This document shows, one piece after another, positions 1 to 5,048 of a stretch of DNA of 5,228 nucleotides (positions are counted from its first letter, which is position 1; the number at the start of each line of letters is the position of its first letter). Below the pieces are notes generated by a model that was not told where the DNA came from, did no database searches, and worked only from the letters and a program-made list of their open reading frames with translations. Location: NCBI GenBank assembly GCA_003497505.1, contig DNNV01000324.1:3455-8682 (forward strand), in the 5' to 3' direction. The stretch is from Clostridiales bacterium (GTDB lineage: Bacteria > Bacillota > Clostridia > Tissierellales > Sedimentibacteraceae). The translations under genes and the position numbers were made by a program.

Positions 1-1
1 A

Positions 2-31
2 TTGACAAAGGACATATATAGGTAATACAAT
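2..31 (+). promoter_or_regulatory. Sigma-A type promoter of the marR-flavodoxin operon
   Basis: A perfect TTGACA -35 box at 2-7 is followed after 18 bp by a TACAAT -10 box at 26-31. An alternative -10, TAATAC at 23-28, would give a 15-bp spacer and is less likely. Transcription would start near 38, leaving a leader of about 34 nt before the GTG start of the MarR gene. The promoter is interleaved with a pair of direct repeats, which suggests it is repressed by a dimeric regulator. It lies at the window edge, so any upstream sites are not visible. Confidence 0.75.
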
Positions 32-45
32 ACATATATAGGTAA
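12..45 (+). repeat. Pair of 14-bp direct repeats, likely operator
   Basis: The 14-mer ACATATATAGGTAA occurs exactly at 12-25 and again at 32-45, a period of 20 bp, or about two helical turns. The first copy fills the -35/-10 spacer. The second begins directly after the -10 box and covers the predicted transcription start. Proteins bound at both would lie on the same face of the DNA and block RNA polymerase. The obvious candidate ligand is the MarR protein encoded just downstream, as autoregulation is common in that family. That assignment is inference, and MarR operators are more often palindromic. Confidence 0.65.
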
Positions 46-60
46 CATATTACTCATAAT

Positions 61-66
61 GGAGGG
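61..66 (+). promoter_or_regulatory. Ribosome binding site that fixes the MarR start at 72
   Basis: GGAGGG at 61-66 overlaps the in-frame GTG at 66, so that codon cannot be the start. The next in-frame GTG, at 72, sits 5 nt after the GGAGGG. The ATG at 90 has no purine-rich site at a suitable distance. Confidence 0.7.
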
Positions 67-71
67 TGTTA

Positions 72-524
72 GTGTACGATTTTGACACGATGGATAAAAG
101 ACTGTTAGTATTTGGTTTTCTTTTTCGAGTTGCTAATCGTCTTCAAAGCAAAATGGATTCCCAGATGAAAGACTTAACTGCCAAGCAATGGTTTGTAATT
201 CTTGTATTAGGATTATTTGAACAGCCACCCACGCTAAAACAACTTGCGGCAGCTTGCGATACTTCTCACCAAAATACAAAGCAACTTGTTATGAAGCTGT
301 CCGAAAAGGGATTTGTGACAATCCATAACGACGAGAAAGACGGCAGAGCCATGCGGATAACAGCAAGCGATAAATGCGTGCAGTGGGACAAAGACAATGA
401 ACAAATTGCAATGCAGTTTATTGACGATATGTACTCTGGCATAAGCATGGATGAAATTGCCGATTTAAGCCGTTCGTTAATGAAAATATTTGAAAATTTA
501 GATAAAATAAATGGAGGTAGCTAA
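72..524 (+). CDS. MarR-family transcriptional regulator
   Basis: This is a DNA-binding regulator of the MarR winged-helix family, 150 aa from the preferred GTG start and so of usual family length. Residues 8-50 form the N-terminal helices used for dimerisation. The winged helix-turn-helix spans about 53-100: PTLKQLAAACDTS leads into a recognition helix around SHQNTKQLVMKLSEKG (65-80). The wing carries DEKDGRAMRI (87-96), matching the family's charged D-x-R wing pattern. C-terminal helices (about 103-147) close the dimer interface. The stop codon overlaps the start of the flavodoxin gene (TAATG), implying translational coupling. The direct repeats over its promoter suggest autorepression. Cys62, just before the recognition helix, and Cys102 could serve redox sensing, but this is inference. 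The ligand is unknown. The family call is firm; the exact start is less so. Confidence 0.92.
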   Translation: MYDFDTMDKRLLVFGFLFRVANRLQSKMDSQMKDLTAKQWFVILVLGLFEQPPTLKQLAAACDTSHQNTKQLVMKLSEKGFVTIHNDEKDGRAMRITASDKCVQWDKDNEQIAMQFIDDMYSGISMDEIADLSRSLMKIFENLDKINGGS

Positions 525-1048
525 TGTCTAAAAAGATTCTAGTCGCATATAAATCGAAGTACGGCTCAACCCGCAAGTACGCTGAATGGATTGCTTCAGA
601 ACTGAATGCAGATTTATTTGAAGCCCAAACTGTTAACACAAAGCTTCTGAGCCAATACGATGTCGTTATATATGGCGGTGGTTTATATGCAGGTGGCATT
701 GCAGGTGTAAAACTGGTTGTTAATAATCCGTGCAAAAACCTTATTGTGTTTACCGTTGGATTGGCTGATCCCAACTCAACAGACTACAGCGCAATCATAA
801 ATAAAAATTTTACGCCAGAGCTTCTCGCAAAAACGAAATTTTTCCATCTGCGTGGAGGGATTGACTACAAAAAACTTGGCCCTGTACATAAAGTTATGAT
901 GGCTATGATGAAAGGCATGATTCAAAGAAAACCTGAATCTGAGCGAGAAGCAGACGACATAGAATTTCTCAATACTTATAATACAAAAGTGAGTTTCGAG
1001 GATAAGCGAACCATAAATTCGGTAGTTGACTATGTGAAGGGTCTATAA
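524..1048 (+). CDS. Flavodoxin-domain protein, HemG-like
   Basis: This 174-aa protein is predicted to bind FMN and carry out electron transfer in the cytoplasm or at the membrane face. The N-terminal strand KKILVAY is followed by the phosphate-binding loop SKYGST (11-16), as in flavodoxins. Strand YDVVIYGGGLYAGGI (45-59) supplies the second flavin loop. The C-terminal part, LRGGIDYKKLGPVHKVMMAMM (109-129), resembles the same region of E. coli HemG, the flavodoxin-like protoporphyrinogen oxidase. That places it in the Flavodoxin_5 type family rather than among small electron-carrier flavodoxins. No haem biosynthesis gene is nearby, so a haem role cannot be assumed; a quinone or oxidative-stress reductase is as plausible. 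An RBS, GGAGG at 513-517, lies 6 nt before the ATG, inside the MarR gene. The one-base overlap indicates a tight two-gene operon, and MarR probably controls it. Confidence 0.88.
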   Translation: MSKKILVAYKSKYGSTRKYAEWIASELNADLFEAQTVNTKLLSQYDVVIYGGGLYAGGIAGVKLVVNNPCKNLIVFTVGLADPNSTDYSAIINKNFTPELLAKTKFFHLRGGIDYKKLGPVHKVMMAMMKGMIQRKPESEREADDIEFLNTYNTKVSFEDKRTINSVVDYVKGL

Positions 1049-1100
1049 AGAAACAACATCGCATATAATGCATGTATCCTGTTTATAGATATCGGCTTTT

Positions 1101-1130
1101 TTGCGTGGTACGGTACAGAAACAATACAAA
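1101..1130 (+). promoter_or_regulatory. Possible weak promoter upstream of the first AraC gene
   Basis: TTGCGT at 1101-1106 and TACAAA at 1125-1130 are separated by 18 bp and would start transcription near 1137, about 100 nt before the AraC gene. A TATAAT at 1064-1069 is a better -10 match but lacks a recognisable -35 box. No convincing terminator separates the flavodoxin gene from this region, so read-through from the upstream operon is also possible. The rest of the 1049-1237 gap holds only a short GCGGT-CAA-ACCGC hairpin at 1188-1200 with no T-tract. Confidence 0.25.
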
Positions 1131-1222
1131 AATTGGAAGAAAGCAATAGGTGAATGAAAAAACTAAAATAAGAGCAGAGCAGGTCAAGCGGTCAAACCGC
1201 AGTAGTGATATGCTATCTATTG

Positions 1223-1230
1223 AAGGAGGT
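1223..1230 (+). promoter_or_regulatory. Ribosome binding site that fixes the AraC start at 1238
   Basis: AAGGAGGT at 1223-1230 is a near-perfect anti-16S match, 7 nt before the ATG at 1238. The longer reading frame from GTG at 1205 would place this site inside the coding region and has no RBS of its own, so the ATG at 1238 is chosen. Confidence 0.88.
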
Positions 1231-1237
1231 GCATATC

Positions 1238-2146
1238 ATGCACGCATGGGAATCCATACAAAAAACATTGGATTTTATTGAAACAAATATCAATGAAGAA
1301 ATTGATATTGAACAGCTTGCAAAAGAATCAGCATTATCTGTTTTTTATTATCAAAGGTTATTTTCTCGTCTAGTAAAAAAACCGGTCCGGGAATACATTA
1401 AGCTGCGCCGATTAGCTTACGCCTGTAAGCCGCTTGCTGATAAACAGCGCCGCATTTTAGACATTGCACTGGATTGCGGCTTTGGAAGCCACGAAACATT
1501 TACAAGGGCATTCAAAGAAGCGTATAAAATGACGCCTGAAGAATATCGCGAACAACCGGTGATGCTCAATCAGTTTGATAAGCCGGATTTATTGCTGAAC
1601 TACACAATGATTGACGAAGGTGTCCCGCTTATCAGTGATGGACTTGTGTTGGAATTTAACCGCAAAACAATCCTGCAGCCAATTTTTTTTATGGGTGTGA
1701 CGGGTATTATTCCTATTGCTGGTCAAATGCCGCTTGGCGAGGCTACAGGCGTAGATATGCCCGGTGAAGTATGGGAAAAATTCCACCAGGAAAAACAGCT
1801 TATTTCTAAGGTAAGGGGAGGACGCGAGCTTGGAGTTGCTTATCTTGGCGATGTACCTGAAGGTTATTTCACTTACTTTGCCGGTGCGGAAATAGCACAT
1901 GGGACAGAAGATACCCGCTTTGTTAAATGGGAGCTTCCTGCCAGAGAATATATTGTTTGCGGATTTGAGGCAGAAAATTTTGAACAGCTTGTAACAGTGG
2001 CTGTCAATAAGGCTGTAAAATATAGCGGAATTTGGCTTGAAAAGCACGGATTGACTATGGAGGCTTATTCTCCTGAAATGTACTACGACAGCTCGCCTGA
2101 AGGTACCTACATGGAATTGTGGATGCCAGCATCAGAACAAAAATGA
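1238..2146 (+). CDS. AraC-family regulator with GyrI-like effector domain
   Basis: This 302-aa transcription factor is predicted to sense a small, perhaps cationic or hydrophobic, molecule and activate target promoters. The N-terminal AraC/XylS domain holds two helix-turn-helix units. The first is about 22-63 (IDIEQLAKESALSVFYYQRLF and onward). The second is about 72-105, with the signature IALDCGFGSHETFTRAFK and then TPEEYR. A GyrI-like (AraC effector-binding) domain follows from about 138 to 298, ending in YMELWMPA, the usual last strand. This DNA-binding-first order is that of Rob-like proteins, and the sensor fold is shared with BmrR, where it binds drugs. It sits alone between the flavodoxin operon and a hairpin terminator, so its targets may be its own promoter or its neighbours. 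Domain calls are firm; ligand and regulon are unknown. Confidence 0.93.
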   Translation: MHAWESIQKTLDFIETNINEEIDIEQLAKESALSVFYYQRLFSRLVKKPVREYIKLRRLAYACKPLADKQRRILDIALDCGFGSHETFTRAFKEAYKMTPEEYREQPVMLNQFDKPDLLLNYTMIDEGVPLISDGLVLEFNRKTILQPIFFMGVTGIIPIAGQMPLGEATGVDMPGEVWEKFHQEKQLISKVRGGRELGVAYLGDVPEGYFTYFAGAEIAHGTEDTRFVKWELPAREYIVCGFEAENFEQLVTVAVNKAVKYSGIWLEKHGLTMEAYSPEMYYDSSPEGTYMELWMPASEQK

Positions 2147-2200
2147 TACATTTAGATTGTGATAATACAGGGAAAGTTATAATTGATACGAATCTATACG

Positions 2201-2236
2201 AAGGCTGCGCAATTTTTTACCGCAGCCTTTATATAT
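2201..2236 (+). terminator. Intrinsic terminator after the first AraC gene
   Basis: AAGGCTGCG at 2201-2209 pairs perfectly with CGCAGCCTT at 2221-2229, a 9-bp G+C-rich stem with an 11-nt T-rich loop. It is followed by TTATATA, an imperfect U-tract. It lies 54 nt after the AraC stop and separates that gene from the next transcription unit. The weak U-tract lowers certainty that termination is efficient. Confidence 0.7.
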
Positions 2237-2346
2237 AGAACCAAGGTTACATCGTAATGAGTAAGAAAATTTGGCGGCTAATAGTGCAAAACAGTAAATT
2301 ATAGAAGAAAGAAAAGGTGGATGAGATAGTCTGCTTTTTCATAATA

Positions 2347-2374
2347 TTGACATTTGTTTGATATTTGGTACAAT
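2347..2374 (+). promoter_or_regulatory. Extended -10 promoter of the araC2-MATE operon
   Basis: TTGACA at 2347-2352, a 16-bp spacer, and TACAAT at 2369-2374 preceded by TG (an extended -10, TGGTACAAT) make a near-consensus sigma-A promoter. Transcription would start near 2381. The surrounding 38 bp (2343-2380) match the promoter at 4915-4952 at 34 positions, so both probably answer to the same regulator or derive from a duplication. Confidence 0.75.
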
Positions 2375-2453
2375 ATATTTCCATAGGTAATCATTCGTCA
2401 TTCGAGCTGTCATTTGAGTACGGCGATTCTCAATTTTTATTTAGCGGGTGGAT

Positions 2454-2495
2454 ATGAATACTTGGAAGACCAATCATGTATTAACAAAAGCGTAG
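2454..2495 (+). CDS. Possible 13-aa leader peptide
   Basis: The frame encodes MNTWKTNHVLTKA and lies within the long leader of the second AraC gene. A weak GGGTGG (2446-2451) is only 2 nt from the ATG, which is poor spacing. There is no codon run typical of attenuation peptides. It is listed because position and short length would suit a regulatory upstream frame, but chance is a fair explanation. Confidence 0.15.
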   Translation: MNTWKTNHVLTKA

Positions 2496-2549
2496 AGTTT
2501 GATCACTGTACAGGGATATTTTTTCTTTCAGTGAAAATTTTTCTGCAGG

Positions 2550-2574
2550 AATTTTATATTAGCTTTATAAAATT
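2550..2574 (+). repeat. 9-bp perfect inverted repeat in the araC2 leader
   Basis: AATTTTATA at 2550-2558 and TATAAAATT at 2566-2574 flank a 7-nt spacer. The dyad ends 20 nt before the AAGGAGG ribosome site of the second AraC gene. It could be an operator bound as DNA or an AT-rich hairpin affecting translation. It has no T-tract and is not a terminator. In AT-rich DNA a 9-bp dyad can occur by chance. Confidence 0.4.
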
Positions 2575-2605
2575 TGCATTGTCATTTAAATAAGAAGGAG
2601 GAAAA

Positions 2606-3439
2606 ATGATAGCCAATGAATCTGTGAACCGGGCGATCGACTATATCTTAAACCATATCACAGAAAATATTTCTGTTGATGCAGTTGCAAGACACTGCAA
2701 TTTTTCAAAGTATTATTTTTCCAGGATGTTTAAGATGGCAACAGGTAAAAACGTCTATGAATTTATCAAACGAGTAAAAATGGAGCAAAGCGCCTTTCGA
2801 CTCAAGGTAGAAAAGGGCAGGAGCATCACTGATATTGGGGCAGAGTACGGCTACAGTTCGTCCAATTACAGTTCTACATTCAAACAGCATCACGATATGT
2901 CGCCGGCGGAATTTCGTCGCAGTATTGTGGACTCTTCTATGGAGAACCCGGTTTTTCGTGATGCGGACATAAAGCTGGAACCCTTTGCGATGTGCAATGA
3001 AAAAATCATGGTAGAAATATTAAATGACTGCCATGTTATTTTTGAGCGGAGGATTGGAAATTACGGAGATCTTTCTGCAGACTGGGGCGCATTGCAAGAA
3101 AAATATAAAACATATATCACCGATGAAACCATTTTTCTGGAGCGTACCTATGACGACCCATCTATCACAGACGTCAACGATTGCCTCTATGACATCTGCA
3201 TGAGCGTTCCTGAAGACTGTAAGCTGCCAAACACCGATATCATCAAGGGTGGCAAGTTTGCAATCTATCATTTCAAGGGAACAGTCCCACAGATTTATGC
3301 AGCATACCAAAGTATTTTTAATGTATGGTTGCCGCAAAGCAATTGTGAAATAGATGACCGCTACGGCTTTGAAATTTATAGAAAAATCGACTGCAGCACC
3401 ATGTATATGGAAATTGATATTTGTATCCCAGTCAAATAG
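2606..3439 (+). CDS. AraC-family regulator with GyrI-like domain, next to MATE pump
   Basis: This 277-aa regulator probably senses a compound exported by the adjacent MATE pump and activates the operon. Two helix-turn-helix units are visible: about 22-45 (NISVDAVARHCNFSKYYFSRMF) and about 73-97, with IGAEYGYSSSNYSSTFKQHH followed by MSPAEFRR. The GyrI-like effector domain runs from about 133 to 276 and ends with YGFEIYRKID and MEIDICIPV, the typical closing segments of that fold. It shares architecture with the AraC protein encoded at 1238-2146 but little sequence, so the two are not a recent duplication. AAGGAGG at 2595-2601 lies 4 nt before the ATG, a slightly short spacing. The MATE gene follows after 78 bp with its own RBS and no strong terminator between. 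Domain assignment is firm; coupling to the pump is inferred from position. Confidence 0.93.
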   Translation: MIANESVNRAIDYILNHITENISVDAVARHCNFSKYYFSRMFKMATGKNVYEFIKRVKMEQSAFRLKVEKGRSITDIGAEYGYSSSNYSSTFKQHHDMSPAEFRRSIVDSSMENPVFRDADIKLEPFAMCNEKIMVEILNDCHVIFERRIGNYGDLSADWGALQEKYKTYITDETIFLERTYDDPSITDVNDCLYDICMSVPEDCKLPNTDIIKGGKFAIYHFKGTVPQIYAAYQSIFNVWLPQSNCEIDDRYGFEIYRKIDCSTMYMEIDICIPVK

Positions 3440-3444
3440 AGCAC

Positions 3445-3460
3445 AAATACAGAAGTATTT
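3445..3460 (+). other. Small hairpin between araC2 and the MATE gene
   Basis: AAATAC (3445-3450) and GTATTT (3455-3460) flank a 4-nt AGAA loop just after the AraC stop, followed by TTAATTTG. The 6-bp A+T-rich stem is too weak for a strong terminator. It may be a partial attenuator or have no role. Confidence 0.25.
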
Positions 3461-3517
3461 TAATTTGCTTTCCGCTATCATACATTGTGTAAACAATAAG
3501 TAGATGGAGGAAAGTAA

Positions 3518-4858
3518 ATGAATTTAAACACGATAAAAAATCAAAGTTTTAAAACAATTTTACAATTTTCGATACCGTCAATCATTGCAATGGTGCTCAC
3601 CTCGCTGATTACCGTTGCCGATGGCTTCTTTATCGGGAATTATGTGGGCAAAGAGGGATTGGCAGCGGTCAATTTGGGGCTGCCAATTGTTTATCTCTAT
3701 ATTGCGGTAGGACTCATGATATCGGTGGGTGGTGTAGCAATAGCAGGAATGCTGCTTGGAAGAGCAGATGCTGAAAAGGCTGAAAATGTTTTCAATCAAA
3801 CACTATGCACCACATCTGTAGCGGTGGTGCTGCTCAGTGTTCTTGTATGGCGCTGCCTTGATCCGGTGCTCCATATCCTGCAGGCAGATGCACAGGTAGG
3901 CGGCTTTTTTAAAGATTACTACGGCATCATGCTGCTGGAGCTTCCGGTTATGGTAATCAACGCATCGTTCGGAATGTTTATCAGAGGTGAAGGCAAGCCG
4001 CAATATTTTATGCAGGTGAATATTCTGAATGTAATGCTGAACATCCTGCTGGACTATCTATTTATTAGATGGTTTGGGTGGGGGGTTTTAGGGGTAGCTT
4101 TTGCTTCGTTAATCGCCGCACTTGTGACGCTGGTGTTGATTCTGCACTTCTTTTTCAAGAAATCAGAGGTGTATAAATTCCGCAAATTTGTTTTTTCAGG
4201 AGAGGTGCTAAGAGACACCTTGCTCAATGGCAGTTCGGAATTTGTAGGCGAAATATCCTTGTGCATTTCTATGTTTGCGTATAATTTTGTGATTCTGAAA
4301 AACATCGGTGTAGACGGCATAACTGCGTTTACCATCGTGGGATATATCGCCTATATGTTTAGTATGGTGATTATTGGGTTCGGGCAGGGAGCCAGTCCCC
4401 TCATTAGTTTTACCTATGGTGCAAAAGAGTATCAACTGGCGATAAGCATACGCAGAATTACCAATATGATTGTTTTGGCTTCAGGTGCGGCGCTGCTTTT
4501 ACTTGTATCAGGGGGCGCTGGCTGGTATAGCGGACTCTTTGTAAAAAACGAAGCGGTGGAACATATGGTTCGCTCCGGGGTGGTCATCTATGCGATTTCC
4601 TTCTTGTTTTCGGGCATTAATACCATTTCGTCTTTTTACTTCACCTCGATTGGTAAGGCAAAGGAATCGGCTATCATATCCTCTGCTCGTGGGATAGTCA
4701 TTCTGCTGATTTGTATATTTATTTTGCCCGCATTCTTGGGGATTACCGGCGTGTGGCTCGTAGCGCCAGTGACAGAGGTGCTGACACTGTTTTTAAGCTT
4801 ATTTTTTATAGATAGAGAAGCAAGCACAAAAGGACGTGCCACAGATTTGAAAGTGTAA
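3518..4858 (+). CDS. MATE-family multidrug efflux antiporter
   Basis: This is an integral membrane pump of the multidrug and toxin extrusion family, expected to export cationic or amphipathic compounds in exchange for Na+ or H+. Its 446 aa is a normal family length, and about twelve hydrophobic segments are visible, near residues 14-36, 48-72, 95-115, 132-152, 163-184, 188-211, 240-260, 266-288, 313-335, 352-372, 388-405 and 408-430. The first helix contains the family Asp (D35, in TVADGFFIGNYVG). Helix 5 carries N175 and D179, spaced like the ion/substrate-site Asn and Asp of DinF-type MATEs. Helix 8 ends in GFGQGASPLISFTYGA (287-302), a MATE signature; the overall look is MepA/DinF-like. 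GGAGG at 3506-3510 is 7 nt before the ATG. It is probably co-transcribed with the AraC-GyrI gene upstream. The substrate cannot be read from sequence, and no clear terminator follows. Confidence 0.95.
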   Translation: MNLNTIKNQSFKTILQFSIPSIIAMVLTSLITVADGFFIGNYVGKEGLAAVNLGLPIVYLYIAVGLMISVGGVAIAGMLLGRADAEKAENVFNQTLCTTSVAVVLLSVLVWRCLDPVLHILQADAQVGGFFKDYYGIMLLELPVMVINASFGMFIRGEGKPQYFMQVNILNVMLNILLDYLFIRWFGWGVLGVAFASLIAALVTLVLILHFFFKKSEVYKFRKFVFSGEVLRDTLLNGSSEFVGEISLCISMFAYNFVILKNIGVDGITAFTIVGYIAYMFSMVIIGFGQGASPLISFTYGAKEYQLAISIRRITNMIVLASGAALLLLVSGGAGWYSGLFVKNEAVEHMVRSGVVIYAISFLFSGINTISSFYFTSIGKAKESAIISSARGIVILLICIFILPAFLGITGVWLVAPVTEVLTLFLSLFFIDREASTKGRATDLKV

Positions 4859-4897
4859 GATAATCCGGCGTTAACAAGACTTCCTACAGTCAGTTGC

Positions 4898-4947
4898 TAT
4901 TGTAAAAATTTCGAAATATTGACATTTATTCAATATTTGATACAATA
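4898..4947 (+). repeat. Nested inverted repeats over the lipoprotein promoter
   Basis: An inner dyad, AAATATTG (4914-4921) and CAATATTT (4931-4938), overlaps the -35 box and spacer. An outer dyad, TATTGTA (4898-4904) and TACAATA (4941-4947), includes the -10 box. Both pairs are perfect. The arrangement suggests operator half-sites for a dimeric regulator, though all arms are A+T-rich and the outer arms are not evenly placed around the inner ones. Confidence 0.45.
4919..4946 (+). promoter_or_regulatory. Extended -10 promoter of the lipoprotein gene
   Basis: TTGACA at 4919-4924, a 16-bp spacer and TACAAT at 4941-4946 with an upstream TG (TGATACAAT) form a near-consensus sigma-A promoter. Transcription would start near 4953, giving a leader of about 96 nt. 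It is a near copy of the promoter at 2347-2374. With no terminator seen after the MATE gene, the lipoprotein may also receive read-through. Confidence 0.75.
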
Positions 4948-4985
4948 TATTTGGTGAAGCAATTCCAAGTTTTTTAATAATATAA

Positions 4986-5014
4986 ATTTCAAGGTTGTCT
5001 GGTAACTTTGAAAT
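4986..5014 (+). other. 11-bp hairpin in the lipoprotein leader
   Basis: ATTTCAAGGTT (4986-4996) pairs with AACTTTGAAAT (5004-5014) through ten Watson-Crick pairs and one G-U wobble, with the 7-nt loop GTCTGGT. It lies in the predicted 5' leader, 18 nt before the putative GTGGGG ribosome site. The downstream stretch is A/T-rich but not a clean U-tract, so a regulatory hairpin or mRNA-stability element is more likely than an efficient terminator. Confidence 0.45.
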
Positions 5015-5048
5015 ACAGGTTATTTATATTTTGTGGGGTAAAATAAAA

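Larger units (their letters stand above)
2237..2605. other. Long intergenic region between the two AraC genes
   Basis: About 370 bp separate the terminator from the second AraC gene. The first 110 bp (2237-2346) contain no supported gene or signal. A strong promoter follows at 2347-2374, then a leader of about 225 nt. The leader holds an ATAGGTAAT motif (2383-2391), a possible 13-codon reading frame (2454-2495), a CTGTACAG palindrome (2506-2513), a TTTCA-G-TGAAA dyad (2526-2536) and a 9-bp inverted repeat (2550-2574). I recognise no known riboswitch or RNA family in it. Confidence 0.6.

Noticed and set aside
12..45. A repeat pair that might suggest the edge of a CRISPR array.
   Set aside because: The repeats are only 14 bp, with a 6-bp gap, just two copies and no cas genes. 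Their placement over a promoter indicates an operator.
66..71. GTG at 66 as start of the MarR gene.
   Set aside because: The codon overlaps the GGAGGG ribosome site, so initiation at the GTG at 72 is favoured.
418..774. A minus-strand open frame of about 118 codons opposite marR and the flavodoxin gene.
   Set aside because: It spans the junction of two well-supported genes, has no ribosome site of quality, and its translation resembles no family.
1049..1156. An open stretch continues in the flavodoxin frame past its stop, including DIGFFAWYGTETIQKLEESNR up to a TGA at about 1152.
   Set aside because: There is no start codon with a ribosome site, the flavodoxin already has a complete C-terminus, and I recognise no family in the peptide. 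A chance open frame is the simpler explanation.
1188..1200. GCGGT-CAA-ACCGC hairpin considered as a terminator of the flavodoxin operon.
   Set aside because: The stem is only 5 bp, no T-tract follows, and it lies 140 nt after the stop, close to the next gene.
1589..2047. A minus-strand open frame of about 152 codons opposite the first AraC gene.
   Set aside because: It is antisense to the conserved GyrI-like domain and lacks promoter and ribosome site.
3020..3496. A minus-strand open frame of about 158 codons, rich in Cys, Ile and Phe, opposite the second AraC gene.
   Set aside because: It mirrors the sensor-domain coding strand and shows no protein motif or expression signal.
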